Shown: piece after piece, positions 31,666 to 43,306 of the stretch | Layout of the letters: each line of letters starts with the position of its first letter | How positions within the stretch are numbered: the stretch's first letter is position 1 | Assembly: GCF_947498825.1 (NCBI RefSeq) | Contig: NZ_CANMLV010000008.1 | Location: 62,001 to 126,000 of the forward strand | Direction: 5' to 3' | Source of the DNA: an uncultured Cedecea sp. | GTDB taxonomy: Bacteria > Pseudomonadota > Gammaproteobacteria > Enterobacterales > Enterobacteriaceae | Length of the DNA: 64,000 nucleotides | Made by a program: the position numbers and the translations under genes | Notes under the pieces: generated by a model | What the model was told of the DNA's origin: nothing | Seen by the model: only the letters and a program-made list of their open reading frames with translations | Databases searched by the model: none

Positions 31666-32486
31666 ATACTCGAGTTCACCAGGGCCATCTTGCCCGCAAA
31701 CGTTTTGGACAAAACTTCCTTAATGATCGTTTTGTTATCGATAGTATTGTCTCTGCAATAAATCCACGTCCCGGACAAGCGATGGTTGAAATTGGTCCGG
31801 GCCTCGGGGCATTAACTGAACCCGTTGGCGAACGTATGGATAAACTGACCGTGATCGAGCTCGATCGCGACTTGGCTGCACGCCTGCAAACTCATCCTTT
31901 CCTTGCGCCTAAACTAACAATTTATCAGCAAGATGCAATGACGATGGACTTTGCCGAATTACGTGAAAAAACCGGCCAGCCACTCCGTGTTTTCGGTAAC
32001 CTGCCGTATAACATTTCCACTCCTTTGATGTTCCATCTCTTCAGCTATACTGATGCTATTGCAGATATGCATTTTATGCTGCAAAAAGAGGTGGTCAACC
32101 GTCTGGTTGCCGGTCCAAACAGTAAAGCCTATGGTCGCCTTTCCGTTATGGCCCAGTATTACTGTAATGTCATTCCTGTGCTGGAAGTGCCTCCAACGGC
32201 ATTTACACCCGCACCGAAAGTTGACTCAGCCGTCGTCCGTCTGGTTCCGCATGCAACCTTACCGCATCCGGTCAAAGAGTTACGCGCACTCAGTCGGGTA
32301 ACGACAGAAGCGTTTAATAAGCGTCGTAAAACTATCCGTAACAGCCTTGGTCATCTGTTTAGTGCTGAGGTACTGGAAGAGTTAGGTATCGATGCCACAC
32401 TGCGCGCAGAAAATATCACTGTTGCACAGTATTGCCTGCTGGCAAACTACCTTTCTGACAATCCGCCAAAACAGCTGGAGAGTTAA
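31662..32486 (+). CDS. rsmA: 16S rRNA A1518/A1519 dimethyltransferase
   Basis: RsmA (KsgA), 274 residues. It dimethylates two adjacent adenines in helix 45 of 16S rRNA late in small-subunit assembly; its loss gives kasugamycin resistance. The SAM site reads [13 protein letters not shown], the acidic motif VIELDRDLA, and the catalytic motif NLPYN; the C-terminal helical domain has [12 protein letters not shown]. It overlaps pdxA by four bases and is followed three bases later by apaG. Confidence 0.98.
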   Translation: MNTRVHQGHLARKRFGQNFLNDRFVIDSIVSAINPRPGQAMVEIGPGLGALTEPVGERMDKLTVIELDRDLAARLQTHPFLAPKLTIYQQDAMTMDFAELREKTGQPLRVFGNLPYNISTPLMFHLFSYTDAIADMHFMLQKEVVNRLVAGPNSKAYGRLSVMAQYYCNVIPVLEVPPTAFTPAPKVDSAVVRLVPHATLPHPVKELRALSRVTTEAFNKRRKTIRNSLGHLFSAEVLEELGIDATLRAENITVAQYCLLANYLSDNPPKQLES

Positions 32487-32489
32487 CCC

Positions 32490-32867
32490 ATGCTAAATTC
32501 GCCCCGTGTATGTGTTCAGGTTCAAAGCGTGTATATCGAAGCTCAATCCTCACCAGAGCAGGAACGCTTCGTCTTTTCCTATACCGTCACTATTCGTAAT
32601 CTGGGGCGAACTGCAGTGCAACTTCTCGGCCGTTACTGGTTAATTACTAATGGTAATGGCCGTGAAACTCAGGTTCAGGGCGAAGGTGTGGTGGGCGTTC
32701 AGCCACTCATTGAACCCGGTAACGAGTACCAGTATACCAGTGGCGCGATTATTGAAACGCCACTGGGCACCATGGAAGGGCATTATCAGATGATTGATTC
32801 CGAAGGTAACGATTTCCGCGTTGCCATTCCGGTCTTTCGTTTAGCCATACCTTCATTTATCCACTGA
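32490..32867 (+). CDS. apaG: ApaG protein
   Basis: ApaG, 125 residues, a single fibronectin-III-like beta-sandwich domain ([52 protein letters not shown]). It is also called CorD for an effect on cobalt tolerance in Salmonella; the precise function is unknown. The start has GGAG upstream. It sits between rsmA and apaH as in E. coli, four bases before apaH. Confidence 0.97.
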   Translation: MLNSPRVCVQVQSVYIEAQSSPEQERFVFSYTVTIRNLGRTAVQLLGRYWLITNGNGRETQVQGEGVVGVQPLIEPGNEYQYTSGAIIETPLGTMEGHYQMIDSEGNDFRVAIPVFRLAIPSFIH

Positions 32868-32871
32868 TATC

Positions 32872-33705
32872 ATGTCTACCTATCTTATTGGCGATGTTCA
32901 TGGTTGCTTTCATGAACTGACAGCATTACTAAAACAGGTCGAATTCTCACCTGAAAAAGATACCCTGTGGCTGACGGGGGACTTGGTTTCCCGTGGTCCC
33001 GATTCACTGGCGGTGCTGCGCTATGTTCGCAGTCTGGGTCAGTGTGTGCGCATGGTTCTGGGAAACCACGATCTTCATCTGCTGGCGGTCTATGCAGGTA
33101 TTAGCCGCAATAAACCCAAAGATAAACTCACGCCTTTGCTCGAAGCTGAAGATGCTGATGACTTAATTAACTGGCTACGTCGCCAGCCATTACTGCAGGT
33201 TGATGAAGATAAAAAACTGATCATGGCCCATGCGGGCATTACGCCGCAATGGACCCTCGAAACAGCCCAGGTTTGTGCCCGGGATGTTGAAGCTCTGTTA
33301 GCCAGTGACAGTTATCCTTTATTCCTTGACGCCATGTACGGTGATTTACCGAATAGCTGGTCTTCGCAGCTTAGCGGTCTGGCACGTCTGCGCTTCATTA
33401 CCAATGCCTTTACACGGATGCGTTACTGCTTTCCCAACGGACAGCTGGATATGTCAGTGAAAGAAGCGCCAGAAAACGTTCCTGCACCGCTTAAACCCTG
33501 GTTTGATATTCAAGGCTTACTTCCCCCTGACTACTCCGTTGCTTTTGGACACTGGGCATCGCTGGAAGGAAAAGGAGCACCGTCTGGAGTGTATGCTCTG
33601 GACACGGGTTGCTGCTGGGGAGGAGATTTGACCTGCTTACGCTGGGAGGATAAGACCTGGTTCACTCAACCACAAATGAAACCCGTTCGAACAGACGTGA
33701 GTTAG
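32872..33705 (+). CDS. apaH: Diadenosine tetraphosphatase
   Basis: ApaH, 277 residues, cleaves Ap4A symmetrically to two ADP and removes Np4 caps from RNA. It has the metallophosphatase motifs [26 protein letters not shown] and AHAGITPQW with the closing FGHWASLEG. Last gene of the lptD-apaH operon. It converges on folA, with a G-rich hairpin between them. Confidence 0.97.
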   Translation: MSTYLIGDVHGCFHELTALLKQVEFSPEKDTLWLTGDLVSRGPDSLAVLRYVRSLGQCVRMVLGNHDLHLLAVYAGISRNKPKDKLTPLLEAEDADDLINWLRRQPLLQVDEDKKLIMAHAGITPQWTLETAQVCARDVEALLASDSYPLFLDAMYGDLPNSWSSQLSGLARLRFITNAFTRMRYCFPNGQLDMSVKEAPENVPAPLKPWFDIQGLLPPDYSVAFGHWASLEGKGAPSGVYALDTGCCWGGDLTCLRWEDKTWFTQPQMKPVRTDVS

Positions 33706-33754
33706 CGGAAGTTTTCAGTGACACCCGTGTCTTTCAGGCAAGACCAATACAAGG

Positions 33755-33785
33755 TGGGGGATGAATGCAAATGCTCACCCCCAAT
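33755..33785 (-). terminator. Hairpin between convergent apaH and folA
   Basis: TGGGGG-TGA and TCA-CCCCCA pair with one bulged base around a ten-base loop. On the minus strand it follows the folA stop by only a few bases. Neither side has a long T-run. Confidence 0.55.
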
Positions 33786-33789
33786 ATAA

Positions 33790-34269
33790 CTAACGGCGCT
33801 CTAAGACCTCAAAACAGTAGCCATGCGAATTACTGTCATCAGCATCATGGAACTCGCTGAAGGTTGACTGCCACTCATCAGGAGAGTAGTCAGGGAAATG
33901 GGTATCGCCTTCTACTTCAGCATCGATATGCGTCAGATACAAACGTTGTGCCAGCGGTAAAAACTGCTCATAAATACTGCCGCCGCCAATCACCATAATC
34001 TCTTCAGCATCACCGCAAGCAGCAATAGCCTCTTCAACCGAAGAAACCCATTCAACACGCGAGTCATCGCCAGGTTTACTGCTGATCACAATATTTTTGC
34101 GGTCAGGCAATGGACGCCCAATCGACTCCCACGTTAATCGACCCATGATAACGGGTTTATTCAAGGTGGTACGTTTAAACCATGCCAAATCGGCCGGTAT
34201 ATTCCATGGCATAGCGTTTTCCATGCCAATAACACGATCTACTGCCAGTGCAGCAATCAGACTGATCAT
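33790..34269 (-). CDS. folA: Dihydrofolate reductase
   Basis: FolA, 159 residues as in E. coli, reduces dihydrofolate with NADPH and is the trimethoprim target. The active site segment [18 protein letters not shown] carries the Met, Trp and catalytic Asp; NADPH contacts are in [17 protein letters not shown] and [11 protein letters not shown]. The start [16 protein letters not shown] matches E. coli. The frame is open 27 codons further upstream, but that segment has no family match and was rejected. It stands alone, upstream of the carAB terminator in the opposite sense. Confidence 0.97.
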   Translation of the reverse strand: MISLIAALAVDRVIGMENAMPWNIPADLAWFKRTTLNKPVIMGRLTWESIGRPLPDRKNIVISSKPGDDSRVEWVSSVEEAIAACGDAEEIMVIGGGSIYEQFLPLAQRLYLTHIDAEVEGDTHFPDYSPDEWQSTFSEFHDADDSNSHGYCFEVLERR

Positions 34270-34494
34270 TTCGGTTATCCAAGTCCTGAGGGGAAAATTT
34301 TCGCCACTATACGGAAAGCGTAATACTTCGTCGATAGGGCCAGACGACACAATGAAAATTTTTTTATTAATTGCCCTATAACCCCCCCTTACCTTAACGG
34401 TAATAGATTAAAAAAAACACATCAAATTTACATTTAATTTTAATGACCACAATTTTATTGCATATAACACAAAATCTAAATTCCATTTCCCCAA
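34270..34494. other. folA upstream region
   Basis: About 225 bases, very AT-rich beyond 34400. It should hold the folA promoter on the minus strand and the far side of the carB terminator. No coding sequence is supported. E. coli has kefFC and the cai/fix genes between folA and carB; all are absent here. Confidence 0.5.
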
Positions 34495-34522
34495 TAAAAA
34501 AACCCACCGAATGAAGTGGGCT
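34495..34522 (-). terminator. Probable carAB terminator
   Basis: On the minus strand GCCCACTTCATTCGGTGGG is followed by a run of seven T: a five- to six-pair stem with an eight-base loop. It lies about 65 bases after the carB stop. Confidence 0.7.
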
Positions 34523-34585
34523 TTAAGCGCTCTACAAACTCATCAGGCAGAAACAGCCCGGATACCCCAGGCCGTATCTTACCGA

Positions 34586-37500
34586 TTACTGATTGATCAG
34601 GGCGTGCATTTCCTGGACTGAAATGACCTTTTCCGTCGCGTCAGCATTCAGTGCCATCGTGGTTGCAAAACCGCCATTCAGCGTAGTGTCATAATGCACT
34701 TTATATTGCAGGGCACTGCGGCGGATCAGTTTTGAATCTTCAATCGCCTGGCGACCTGCTGTGGTATTGATGATGTAGGTATACTCTCCATTCTTAATTC
34801 TGTCCTGAATGTGCGGACGGCCTTCATGCACCTTATTCACCAGACGTGGATTAATACCGGACTCACCCAGCACCACAGCAGTACCGTGAGTTGCATCCAG
34901 GTCAAAGCCCTGCTTCAACAATTTAGCCGCCAAGTCCACCACACGCTCTTTATCTCCTTCACGTACTGAAAGCAGCGCACGGCCTGGTTTACGCATCGTG
35001 GAATGGCTACCCAGCATCGCTTTAGCAAAGGCTTCAGCGAAGGTACGGCCAACCCCCATCACTTCACCGGTAGAGCGCATTTCAGGCCCTAATAGTGGAT
35101 CCACGCCCGGGAATTTATTAAACGGCAGCACCACTTCTTTCACTGAATAGTACGGAGGGATAATTTCTTTCGTGACGCCCTGCTCTACCAGCGTTTTCCC
35201 TACCATGACACGCGCGGCGACTTTCGCCAGTGCCGTTCCGGTTGCTTTAGAAACAAAAGGTACGGTACGCGCGGCACGCGGGTTCACCTCAATCAGATAC
35301 ACTTCGTTATCTTTGACGGCAAACTGGACGTTCATCAGACCGCGAACCTGCAACTCAAATGCCAGCTTCTGTACCTGCTGACGCATGGTATTCTGAATAT
35401 CCTGGTTCAGAGTATAGGCAGGTAATGAACAAGCGGAGTCACCGGAGTGTACGCCGGCTTGCTCAATATGTTCCATAATGCCGCCGATCAGTACCGTTTC
35501 ACCGTCACAAATCGCATCTACATCGACCTCAACTGCATCATCCAGGAAGCGGTCAAGCAATACCGGGGCATCATTGGAAACGCTAACCGCAGCATGGAAA
35601 TAGCGACGTAAGTCAGCTTCATCGTAGACGATTTCCATTCCGCGTCCGCCCAGAACATAGGAAGGACGTACCACTAATGGATAGCCAATTTGCGTTGCCT
35701 TTTCTACCGCCTGATCGATAGTGGTTACCGTTGCATTCGCCGGTTGTTTTAACTTCAGACGGTCAACTGCATGCTGGAAACGCTCGCGGTCTTCAGCGCG
35801 GTCGATAGCATCCGGACTGGTACCAATAATAGGAACACCTGCGGCCTCCAGAGCACGAGCCAGTTTCAGTGGTGTCTGACCACCGTACTGGACAATCACC
35901 CCTTTTGGTTTTTCGATGCGCACAATTTCCAGCACATCTTCAAAGGTGACTGGCTCAAAATAGAGTCTGTCAGAGATGTCGTAGTCAGTTGAAACCGTTT
36001 CAGGGTTACAGTTAACCATGATGGTTTCGTAACCATCTTCACGCAGTGCCAGAGAAGCATGAACACAGCAATAGTCGAACTCAATACCCTGACCGATACG
36101 GTTAGGTCCGCCGCCCAGTACCATAATTTTGTCTTTATCATGGTTAGGATTCGCTTCGCACTCTTCTTCATAAGTGGAGTACATATAGGCAGTATCGGTG
36201 GCAAACTCTGCCGCACAGGTATCAACCCGCTTATAAACCGGATGCAGGTTATACTGCTCACGCAGCTTACGAATTTCTTGCTCACGTACACCAGCGAGTT
36301 TAGCCAGACGTGCATCAGCAAAACCTTTGCGCTTCAACATACGCAGAAAATCAGCGTTCAGACCCGTGATTCCCACTTCTGCAACCTGCTCTTCCAGGCG
36401 GATCAACTCTTCGATTTGTACCAGGAACCAGCGATCGATATTGGTCAGGTTGAATACACCGTCTACCGACAGCCCCGCCCGGAACGCATCGGCGATATAC
36501 CAGATACGCTCAGCACCGGCATCTTTCAGTTCGCGGCGGATCTTGGTTAAAGCTTCCGGATCGTCAAGATTCACTTTAGGATCAAAACCGGACGCACCGA
36601 CTTCCAGACCACGTAATGCCTTCTGCAGAGATTCCTGCTGAGTACGGCCAATCGCCATCACTTCACCGACAGATTTCATCTGGGTGGTCAGACGATCGTT
36701 TGATCCGACAAATTTCTCGAAGTTAAAGCGTGGAATTTTGGTAACAACATAGTCGATGGAAGGCTCAAAGGAAGCCGGAGTGCGTCCCCCGGTAATATCA
36801 TTCATCAGCTCATCAAGGGTGTAACCTACTGCCAGTTTGGCGGCTACTTTGGCAATCGGGAAACCGGTGGCTTTAGAAGCCAGGGCTGAAGAACGAGACA
36901 CACGCGGGTTCATCTCGATAATAATCAGACGACCATTTTTTGGATTCACGGCAAACTGTACGTTTGAACCACCGGTCTCAACGCCGATTTCACGCAATAC
37001 CGCCATCGAGGCGTTACGCATGATTTGATATTCTTTATCTGTCAGCGTCTGGGCAGGAGCAACGGTGATGGAGTCACCAGTATGAATTCCCATTGGGTCA
37101 AAGTTTTCGATAGAACAAACGATGATGCAGTTATCGTTCTTATCGCGAACCACTTCCATCTCATACTCTTTCCAGCCAATCAGCGACTCATCGATAAGCA
37201 GCTCGTTGGTAGGCGAAAGATCCAGACCACGTTCACAGATCTCTTCAAATTCTTCACGGTTATAAGCAATACCGCCGCCGCTGCCGCCCATAGTAAAGGA
37301 AGGGCGAATGATGCACGGATAACCTAAGTCTGCGGCAATCGCCAAGGCTTCTTCCATATTATGAGCGATGCCAGAACGCGCGGTATCGAGACCAATTTTT
37401 TTCATCGCAATATCGAAACGGCGACGATCTTCTGCTTTATCAATAGCATCAGCGGTGGCACCAATCATGGTAACACCAAACTCTTTCAGCACACCCTGAC

Positions 37501-37810
37501 GTTCCAGTTCCAGCGCACAGTTCAGCGCGGTCTGGCCACCCATGGTTGGCAGGACAGCATCCGGGCGTTCTTTTTCAATAATCTTGCGCACAACTTCCCA
37601 GTGGATGGGCTCGATATAGGTAGCATCGGCCATTTCCGGGTCAGTCATGATGGTCGCAGGATTAGAGTTGACCAGAATAACGCGATAACCTTCTTCACGC
37701 AGAGCTTTGCAAGCCTGGGCTCCTGAGTAGTCGAACTCACAAGCCTGGCCGATAACAATTGGCCCGGCACCGAGGATCAGGATGCTTTTTATATCTGTAC
37801 GTTTTGGCAT
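34586..37810 (-). CDS. carB: Carbamoyl phosphate synthase large subunit
   Basis: CarB, 1074 residues (E. coli 1073). It makes carbamoyl phosphate from ammonia delivered by CarA, bicarbonate and two ATP, feeding arginine and pyrimidine synthesis. Two homologous ATP-grasp halves are visible: the first starts [20 protein letters not shown], the second [20 protein letters not shown]; each has a glycine-rich ATP loop ([10 protein letters not shown] and [10 protein letters not shown]). The C-terminal allosteric domain binds ornithine and UMP. It follows carA after 15 bases. Confidence 0.98.
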   Translation of the reverse strand: MPKRTDIKSILILGAGPIVIGQACEFDYSGAQACKALREEGYRVILVNSNPATIMTDPEMADATYIEPIHWEVVRKIIEKERPDAVLPTMGGQTALNCALELERQGVLKEFGVTMIGATADAIDKAEDRRRFDIAMKKIGLDTARSGIAHNMEEALAIAADLGYPCIIRPSFTMGGSGGGIAYNREEFEEICERGLDLSPTNELLIDESLIGWKEYEMEVVRDKNDNCIIVCSIENFDPMGIHTGDSITVAPAQTLTDKEYQIMRNASMAVLREIGVETGGSNVQFAVNPKNGRLIIIEMNPRVSRSSALASKATGFPIAKVAAKLAVGYTLDELMNDITGGRTPASFEPSIDYVVTKIPRFNFEKFVGSNDRLTTQMKSVGEVMAIGRTQQESLQKALRGLEVGASGFDPKVNLDDPEALTKIRRELKDAGAERIWYIADAFRAGLSVDGVFNLTNIDRWFLVQIEELIRLEEQVAEVGITGLNADFLRMLKRKGFADARLAKLAGVREQEIRKLREQYNLHPVYKRVDTCAAEFATDTAYMYSTYEEECEANPNHDKDKIMVLGGGPNRIGQGIEFDYCCVHASLALREDGYETIMVNCNPETVSTDYDISDRLYFEPVTFEDVLEIVRIEKPKGVIVQYGGQTPLKLARALEAAGVPIIGTSPDAIDRAEDRERFQHAVDRLKLKQPANATVTTIDQAVEKATQIGYPLVVRPSYVLGGRGMEIVYDEADLRRYFHAAVSVSNDAPVLLDRFLDDAVEVDVDAICDGETVLIGGIMEHIEQAGVHSGDSACSLPAYTLNQDIQNTMRQQVQKLAFELQVRGLMNVQFAVKDNEVYLIEVNPRAARTVPFVSKATGTALAKVAARVMVGKTLVEQGVTKEIIPPYYSVKEVVLPFNKFPGVDPLLGPEMRSTGEVMGVGRTFAEAFAKAMLGSHSTMRKPGRALLSVREGDKERVVDLAAKLLKQGFDLDATHGTAVVLGESGINPRLVNKVHEGRPHIQDRIKNGEYTYIINTTAGRQAIEDSKLIRRSALQYKVHYDTTLNGGFATTMALNADATEKVISVQEMHALINQ

Positions 37811-37825
37811 TTTTTAAGCTCCTGA

Positions 37826-38974
37826 TTATTTGGCTGTAGCACGGTAGTGCTTAATCAAATCAATAAAGTGGTCAAACAGCGGCGCGGCATCGTGCGGGCC
37901 CGGGCTTGCCTCAGGGTGTCCCTGGAAGCTGAAGGCCGCTTTATCAGTACGATGAATACCTTGCAGAGTGCCATCAAACAGCGATTTGTGCGTCACGCGC
38001 AGATTTGCCGGAAGGGTCGTTTCATCAACCGCAAAACCGTGGTTCTGTGCCGTTATCATCACGCAGTCACGGTCGAGATCTTTAACCGGATGGTTGCCGC
38101 CGTGGTGACCAAATTTCATCTTCACGGTTTTGGCTCCGCTTGCCAGTGCCAGTAACTGGTGACCCAGACAGATACCAAATACTGGAATATCGGTTTCCAG
38201 CAGGCTGGAAATCGCGCTGATAGCATAGTCACAAGGCGCCGGGTCACCCGGTCCGTTAGAGAGGAATACGCCGTCCGGCTCCAGTTTCATGACTTCTTCA
38301 GCAGAAGTCTGTGCCGGAACCACTGTCAGACGACAGCCTCTGTCCACCAGCATCCGCAGGATATTGCGTTTTACGCCGTAGTCGTAAGCAACAACATGAT
38401 AGGGGAGTTTATTTTCAGGCGTTGCTTCTGGCAGACCGTCAGCCAGAGTCCAGCTACCTTGCTGCCAGCTATAAGCTTCTTGTGTTGTGACTTCTTTCGC
38501 CAAGTCCATACCGTTAAGACCCGGAAAGGCTTGAGCTTTTTCTAAAGCTTGTCCGGCATCCAGATTATCACCCACGATAATGCAGCCATTCTGAGCGCCC
38601 TTCTCACGTAGCAAACGTGTCAGCTTACGGGTATCGATATCCGCTATTGCGACAATATTGTGACGTTTAAGATAAGAAGAGAGGTCTTCGGTATTGCGGA
38701 AGTTACTGGCAATCAGTGGCAGGTCGCGAATTATCAGGCCTTGTGCATGAACCTGGGAAGATTCGGCATCGGCTTCGTTAGTGCCGACATTTCCAATATG
38801 GGGATAAGTAAGAGTGACAATTTGGCGGGAGTAGGAAGGATCAGTGAGGATTTCTTGATAACCGGTCATAGAGGTGTTGAAAACGACTTCCCCCACTGCC
38901 GTACCCGATGCCCCAATGGCCCGACCGTGGAATTGGGTTCCGTCTTCCAGAACCAATAGCGCTGACTTAATCAA
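37826..38974 (-). CDS. carA: Carbamoyl phosphate synthase small subunit
   Basis: CarA, 382 residues as in E. coli, the glutaminase subunit. The class I amidotransferase triad is seen in [14 protein letters not shown] (cysteine) and [13 protein letters not shown] (histidine, glutamate). I chose the TTG start ([12 protein letters not shown]) because GGAGG lies five bases upstream and E. coli carA also starts with TTG; an upstream ATG four codons earlier overlaps that Shine-Dalgarno sequence. ArgR-like boxes lie just before it. Confidence 0.96.
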   Translation of the reverse strand: MIKSALLVLEDGTQFHGRAIGASGTAVGEVVFNTSMTGYQEILTDPSYSRQIVTLTYPHIGNVGTNEADAESSQVHAQGLIIRDLPLIASNFRNTEDLSSYLKRHNIVAIADIDTRKLTRLLREKGAQNGCIIVGDNLDAGQALEKAQAFPGLNGMDLAKEVTTQEAYSWQQGSWTLADGLPEATPENKLPYHVVAYDYGVKRNILRMLVDRGCRLTVVPAQTSAEEVMKLEPDGVFLSNGPGDPAPCDYAISAISSLLETDIPVFGICLGHQLLALASGAKTVKMKFGHHGGNHPVKDLDRDCVMITAQNHGFAVDETTLPANLRVTHKSLFDGTLQGIHRTDKAAFSFQGHPEASPGPHDAAPLFDHFIDLIKHYRATAK

Positions 38975-38985
38975 AACGTCCTCCA

Positions 38986-39021
38986 AGAATAATCATTCAT
39001 TTTATCCGCATATTAATTCAA
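38986..39021 (-). promoter_or_regulatory. ArgR-like operator pair before carA
   Basis: Two 18-base ARG-box-like dyads, AATAATCATTCATTTTA and CGCATATTAATTCAAAA, lie side by side with about three bases between them. Both fit the ARG box pattern AATGAATAATTATTCATT in part. In E. coli paired ARG boxes overlap the downstream carAB promoter P2 and give arginine repression. The match is by eye. Confidence 0.6.
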
Positions 39022-39359
39022 AACAGAGGTAAGAATCAATTGCTAAAAAACGTCTGCCCGCAGGATTTTTGGCAAACGGCGGCATTCTAGAGATAAGACA
39101 GTTAAAAGTCTACTCTGTCGCACACTTTTCATAGATATTTGCCATTTTGATAAACAAAACTTTCATTAACGGTCAAAACACTCAGACAACTCAGGCAGAT
39201 AATCGATTGCTAGCAATCCTGAAAGGGTAAAAAAAATAGTGTGATTAAAAAACAACCATTCATGAGATGTTTCGCAAGAAAACAGTTAATAGCAACACAA
39301 AAAAAAGTCACTTATATGGACTTGGGATGAGAATAACAACAAAGTCGATAAAATAAATA
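39022..39359. other. Upstream region of carAB
   Basis: About 340 AT-rich bases without a gene. It probably includes the upstream, pyrimidine/purine-controlled carAB promoter by analogy with E. coli P1; I cannot place PurR, PepA or IHF sites with confidence. Confidence 0.4.
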
Positions 39360-39391
39360 CAAAAAAAATGAGCGATACAATATCGCCCATT
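39360..39391 (-). terminator. dapB terminator
   Basis: On the minus strand ATGGGCGATA/TATCGCTCAT (one G-T type mismatch) with loop TTG is followed by eight or nine T. It lies about 50 bases after dapB. Confidence 0.85.
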
Positions 39392-39439
39392 AAATCAATT
39401 AATTAAAAATTAATTTCAATGCATTGTGAATAATAAAAA

Positions 39440-40300
<861 letters not shown>

Positions 40301-40409
40301 TCAGGGTAACCAGACCTGTGTCGGGCTACCAGCCGAAAACAGTGATAATTAGAATTTACTATCAGGCGTGGTTTAATATCAATCTCGCTTAAACCCGTAC
40401 AGTCCTTTC

Positions 40410-41327
40410 TCAGGGTGCCAGTGCCAGTGCCTCAGTAACCCATTGCTGAAAACCGATGACATCAATTTCTAAAGCAACCTGAGCATTGGCAGGCCTTCCT
40501 AGCCGCTGCTCAATATCGACGACTGTGGTACCGCTGGTGTACTCCCCTTGTGTTTCAACAGCGACAAAGCACGCCTGGGTACGGAACAATTCAGGTTTAA
40601 CTAAAAAGGCGATAGCAGTTAGATCATGCATCCGCAACCCTGTTTCCATACTGCCACTGCGATAGTGACTAAAAATAGCGTGCAGCATCTCTCCGGTACG
40701 GTTGAGCCCAGGCAGAGTGGCCAGGTACTCAGGCGTCAGCATCGCATGGTTAGTGACATCCAGTCCGCACATCACAATATCCAGCCCGCTATTAAACACA
40801 TGTGCCGCTGCTTCAGGATCAACCGCAATATTAAATTCGGCATTCGGTGTGAGGTTTCCTCTTCCTGACGATCCGCCCATCATCACAATGCGCTTAATCC
40901 GTGGTTTACATTCAGGATATTGAGCCAGCAGCATCGCAATATTGGTTAAAGGGCCGATAGTGACAAGCGTAATGGGCTCTTCACTGGCAAGCAGGCAGTC
41001 ATAGATAGCCAGAAAGGCAGGTTTATCTATTGCACATTGTTCTGACGACGCAAAGGGATAGCCTGCCATGCCAGACTCACCATGGACATTAGAGGCATCC
41101 CGTGCAGGACGTAACAAGGGGGCTGCAGCACCGCGCGCAACGGGAACTGACTGCTGCCAGAATGTCATTAATTGCAGCGCGTTACGCGTGGTTTTCTCCA
41201 CCGAAACATTACCGGATACGGTACTTATCAGTTTCACCTCAAGCTGCGGAGAAAAAAGTGCTGCGGCGATAGCCACCGCATCGTCGATACCCGGATCGGT
41301 ATCAATAATTACAGGAAGCCTGTTCAT
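40410..41327 (-). CDS. rihC: Ribonucleoside hydrolase RihC
   Basis: RihC, 305 residues (E. coli 304), hydrolyses purine and pyrimidine ribonucleosides. The calcium-binding DTDPGIDDA at the N-terminus, the GPLTNIA segment, [10 protein letters not shown] and the C-terminal MHDLTAIA with the active-site histidine are intact. I chose the start MNRLPVIID because GGAG precedes it; the frame stays open 15 codons upstream without a signal. It follows ispH by 71 bases and may be read from that operon. Confidence 0.95.
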   Translation of the reverse strand: MNRLPVIIDTDPGIDDAVAIAAALFSPQLEVKLISTVSGNVSVEKTTRNALQLMTFWQQSVPVARGAAAPLLRPARDASNVHGESGMAGYPFASSEQCAIDKPAFLAIYDCLLASEEPITLVTIGPLTNIAMLLAQYPECKPRIKRIVMMGGSSGRGNLTPNAEFNIAVDPEAAAHVFNSGLDIVMCGLDVTNHAMLTPEYLATLPGLNRTGEMLHAIFSHYRSGSMETGLRMHDLTAIAFLVKPELFRTQACFVAVETQGEYTSGTTVVDIEQRLGRPANAQVALEIDVIGFQQWVTEALALAP

Positions 41328-41398
41328 ACTGTTCTCCAAAAAAAATGCCAGCTGATTCACATCAACTGGCATCGTCTCATAATTTGTCGTTCGCCACG

Positions 41399-42349
41399 CT
41401 AATCGACTTCACGAACATCGACACGCAATTCACGCGGAACTTCAAAAACAATATTTTCTTCACGCCCACTTAACTCACGAGCTTCTTCCCCGCCAAGCGA
41501 ACGCAAGCGGGTAATCACGTTTTGCACCAGGATATCCGGCGCGGAAGCTCCTGCGGTAACGCCGACACAGCGGGCATTCTTCAGCCACTCTTCCTGAATA
41601 TCTGTTGCATCATCAATTAAATAGGCGGCTTTGCCCATGCGCTGGGCCAGTTCGGCCAAACGGTTAGAGTTTGACGAATTTTTCGAACCAACCACCAGTA
41701 CCACGTCTGCTTCACTCGCCAACGAACGTACCGCTTCCTGGCGGTTAGTGGTGGCATAGCAAATATCATCTTTACGTGGTCCGGTGATTTCCGGGAATCG
41801 CTCACGTAAAGCATCGATCACATCTGAGGTATCATCGACCGATAAGGTTGTCTGAGTCATAAAGGAGAGGTTGCTGGCATCTTTAACATCAAGCGTCCAG
41901 ACATCATCAGGCGACTCGACCAGATACATGCCCCCTTTCGGGTTACTGTATTGCCCCATCGTGCCTTCAACTTCAGGGTGTCCGGCATGGCCGATAAGAA
42001 TCGACTCTTCACCACGGCGACTGGCGCGAGCCACTTCCATATGCACTTTGGTTACCAGCGGACAGGTGGCATCGAATACCGTCAGTTCACGAGATTTCGC
42101 TTCATTACGTACTGCCTGAGAAACACCATGGGCCGAAAAAATCAAGATAGCACCATCCGGTACTTCACTGATTTGCTCAATAAAAATGGCCCCTCGTTCA
42201 CGCAAGCTATCAACAACGTAGCGGTTATGTACCACTTCGTGACGCACATAAATCGGTGCACCATAAAGCTGCAGTGCATTCTCAACAATGCTGATAGCGC
42301 GGTCGACCCCAGCACAAAAACCTCTGGGATTAGCCAACAGGATCTGCAT
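41399..42349 (-). CDS. ispH: 4-hydroxy-3-methylbut-2-enyl diphosphate reductase
   Basis: IspH (LytB), 316 residues as in E. coli, the last enzyme of the MEP isoprenoid pathway. It is a [4Fe-4S] protein; the three cluster cysteines lie in [20 protein letters not shown] and [11 protein letters not shown]. Other marks are the histidines in [10 protein letters not shown] and [14 protein letters not shown] and the SSNS motif ([11 protein letters not shown]). Its ATG follows the fkpB stop directly, with no gap. Confidence 0.98.
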   Translation of the reverse strand: MQILLANPRGFCAGVDRAISIVENALQLYGAPIYVRHEVVHNRYVVDSLRERGAIFIEQISEVPDGAILIFSAHGVSQAVRNEAKSRELTVFDATCPLVTKVHMEVARASRRGEESILIGHAGHPEVEGTMGQYSNPKGGMYLVESPDDVWTLDVKDASNLSFMTQTTLSVDDTSDVIDALRERFPEITGPRKDDICYATTNRQEAVRSLASEADVVLVVGSKNSSNSNRLAELAQRMGKAAYLIDDATDIQEEWLKNARCVGVTAGASAPDILVQNVITRLRSLGGEEARELSGREENIVFEVPRELRVDVREVD

Positions 42350-42799
42350 TTACGCCTCCAGTACCGGATCGACTTCCAGTACTTCAATGTCAAAGTGAAT
42401 AGTCTGCCCGGCCAGAGGGTGATTAAAATCAACGGTGATAGAATCACCGTTGACTTCACGAACCACTCCCGGCATTTCGCTACCATCCATGGCAGTAAAC
42501 AACATGATAGCCCCAGGTACAGGCTCACCTGCCGCCGCAAACTCACGGCGAGAAAAATACTGGATCATGTCCGGGCTAGGGATACCAAATGCGGCTTCAG
42601 GTGCGAGGAAGAAAGACTTCTTCTCCCCTGCCGTTAATCCTAACAGTTCGGCTTCAAGACCTGGAGACAGGCTGGTGTCTCCCAGGCGAAACAGTGCTGG
42701 CTTGCCGCTATTACGCGTAGACTCAGCAGTCGATCCATCTTCCAGTTTAAGAATAAAATGAACCAGAACTGCGCTATTTTGTTGTACAGAGTCAGCCAT
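42350..42799 (-). CDS. fkpB: FKBP-type peptidyl-prolyl isomerase
   Basis: FkpB (SlpA), 149 residues as in E. coli, a SlyD-like FKBP isomerase with an inserted chaperone flap. Family marks are [36 protein letters not shown] and the C-terminal [21 protein letters not shown]. It lacks the histidine-rich tail of SlyD. It lies three bases after lspA. Confidence 0.96.
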   Translation of the reverse strand: MADSVQQNSAVLVHFILKLEDGSTAESTRNSGKPALFRLGDTSLSPGLEAELLGLTAGEKKSFFLAPEAAFGIPSPDMIQYFSRREFAAAGEPVPGAIMLFTAMDGSEMPGVVREVNGDSITVDFNHPLAGQTIHFDIEVLEVDPVLEA

Positions 42800-42802
42800 G
42801 AA

Positions 42803-43306
42803 TTACCTTTTTTCCTGTGCGGATTTTTTAGAAGGGATAATAAACCCCTCTAAAATGATAAGTGCCGCACCAATACAGATGGCCGTATCGGCAAGATTGA
42901 AAGTGGCAAAATGCCAGTCACCGACATAGAAATCTATCATATCGACCACAAAGCCGTGCCAGAGTCGGTCGAATAAATTGCCCAGAGCCCCACCAATAAT
43001 CAATGCATAAGCAATGTTATTAAGCTTATCAGTCGCTTTTGCACGGTACATCATCACTGCCAGCACCACGCAGATACCAACAGCAATAACGGCGAAGAAC
43101 CAGCGCTGCCAGCCCTCTTTATCTGCCAGGAAACTAAAGGCAGCGCCATAGTTACGGGCATAGTGCAAATTGAGTGACGGGAACAGTGGTAAGGTTTCCC
43201 CCAGCATAAAATGCTGGAGGACCAGAAACTTACTGCCCAAGTCAATAGCAAGTACAGCGACTGCCAGCCAGAGCCAGCGCAACCCGGTAGAGAGTATAGG
43301 TTTCAT
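42803..43306 (-). CDS. lspA: Lipoprotein signal peptidase (signal peptidase II)
   Basis: LspA, 167 residues, the inner-membrane aspartic protease that cleaves lipoprotein signals after diacylglyceryl modification. It has four membrane segments; the two catalytic aspartates lie in [13 protein letters not shown] and [12 protein letters not shown], and NYGAAFSFL is the other conserved box. Its start shares one base with the ileS stop (TGATG). It would process the lipoproteins encoded at about 19.2 and 48 kb. Confidence 0.97.
   Translation of the reverse strand: MKPILSTGLRWLWLAVAVLAIDLGSKFLVLQHFMLGETLPLFPSLNLHYARNYGAAFSFLADKEGWQRWFFAVIAVGICVVLAVMMYRAKATDKLNNIAYALIIGGALGNLFDRLWHGFVVDMIDFYVGDWHFATFNLADTAICIGAALIILEGFIIPSKKSAQEKR

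Noticed and set aside
34270-34350. 27-codon N-terminal extension of FolA
   Set aside because: Dihydrofolate reductases start at MISLIAA; the extension has no family match.
41328-41372. 15-codon extension of RihC
   Set aside because: GGAG lies just before the MNRLPVIID start, and nucleoside hydrolases begin close to the DTDPGIDDA motif.
41951-42637. Open frame opposite ispH and fkpB
   Set aside because: Antisense shadow of two conserved genes, without a ribosome site or recognisable protein.
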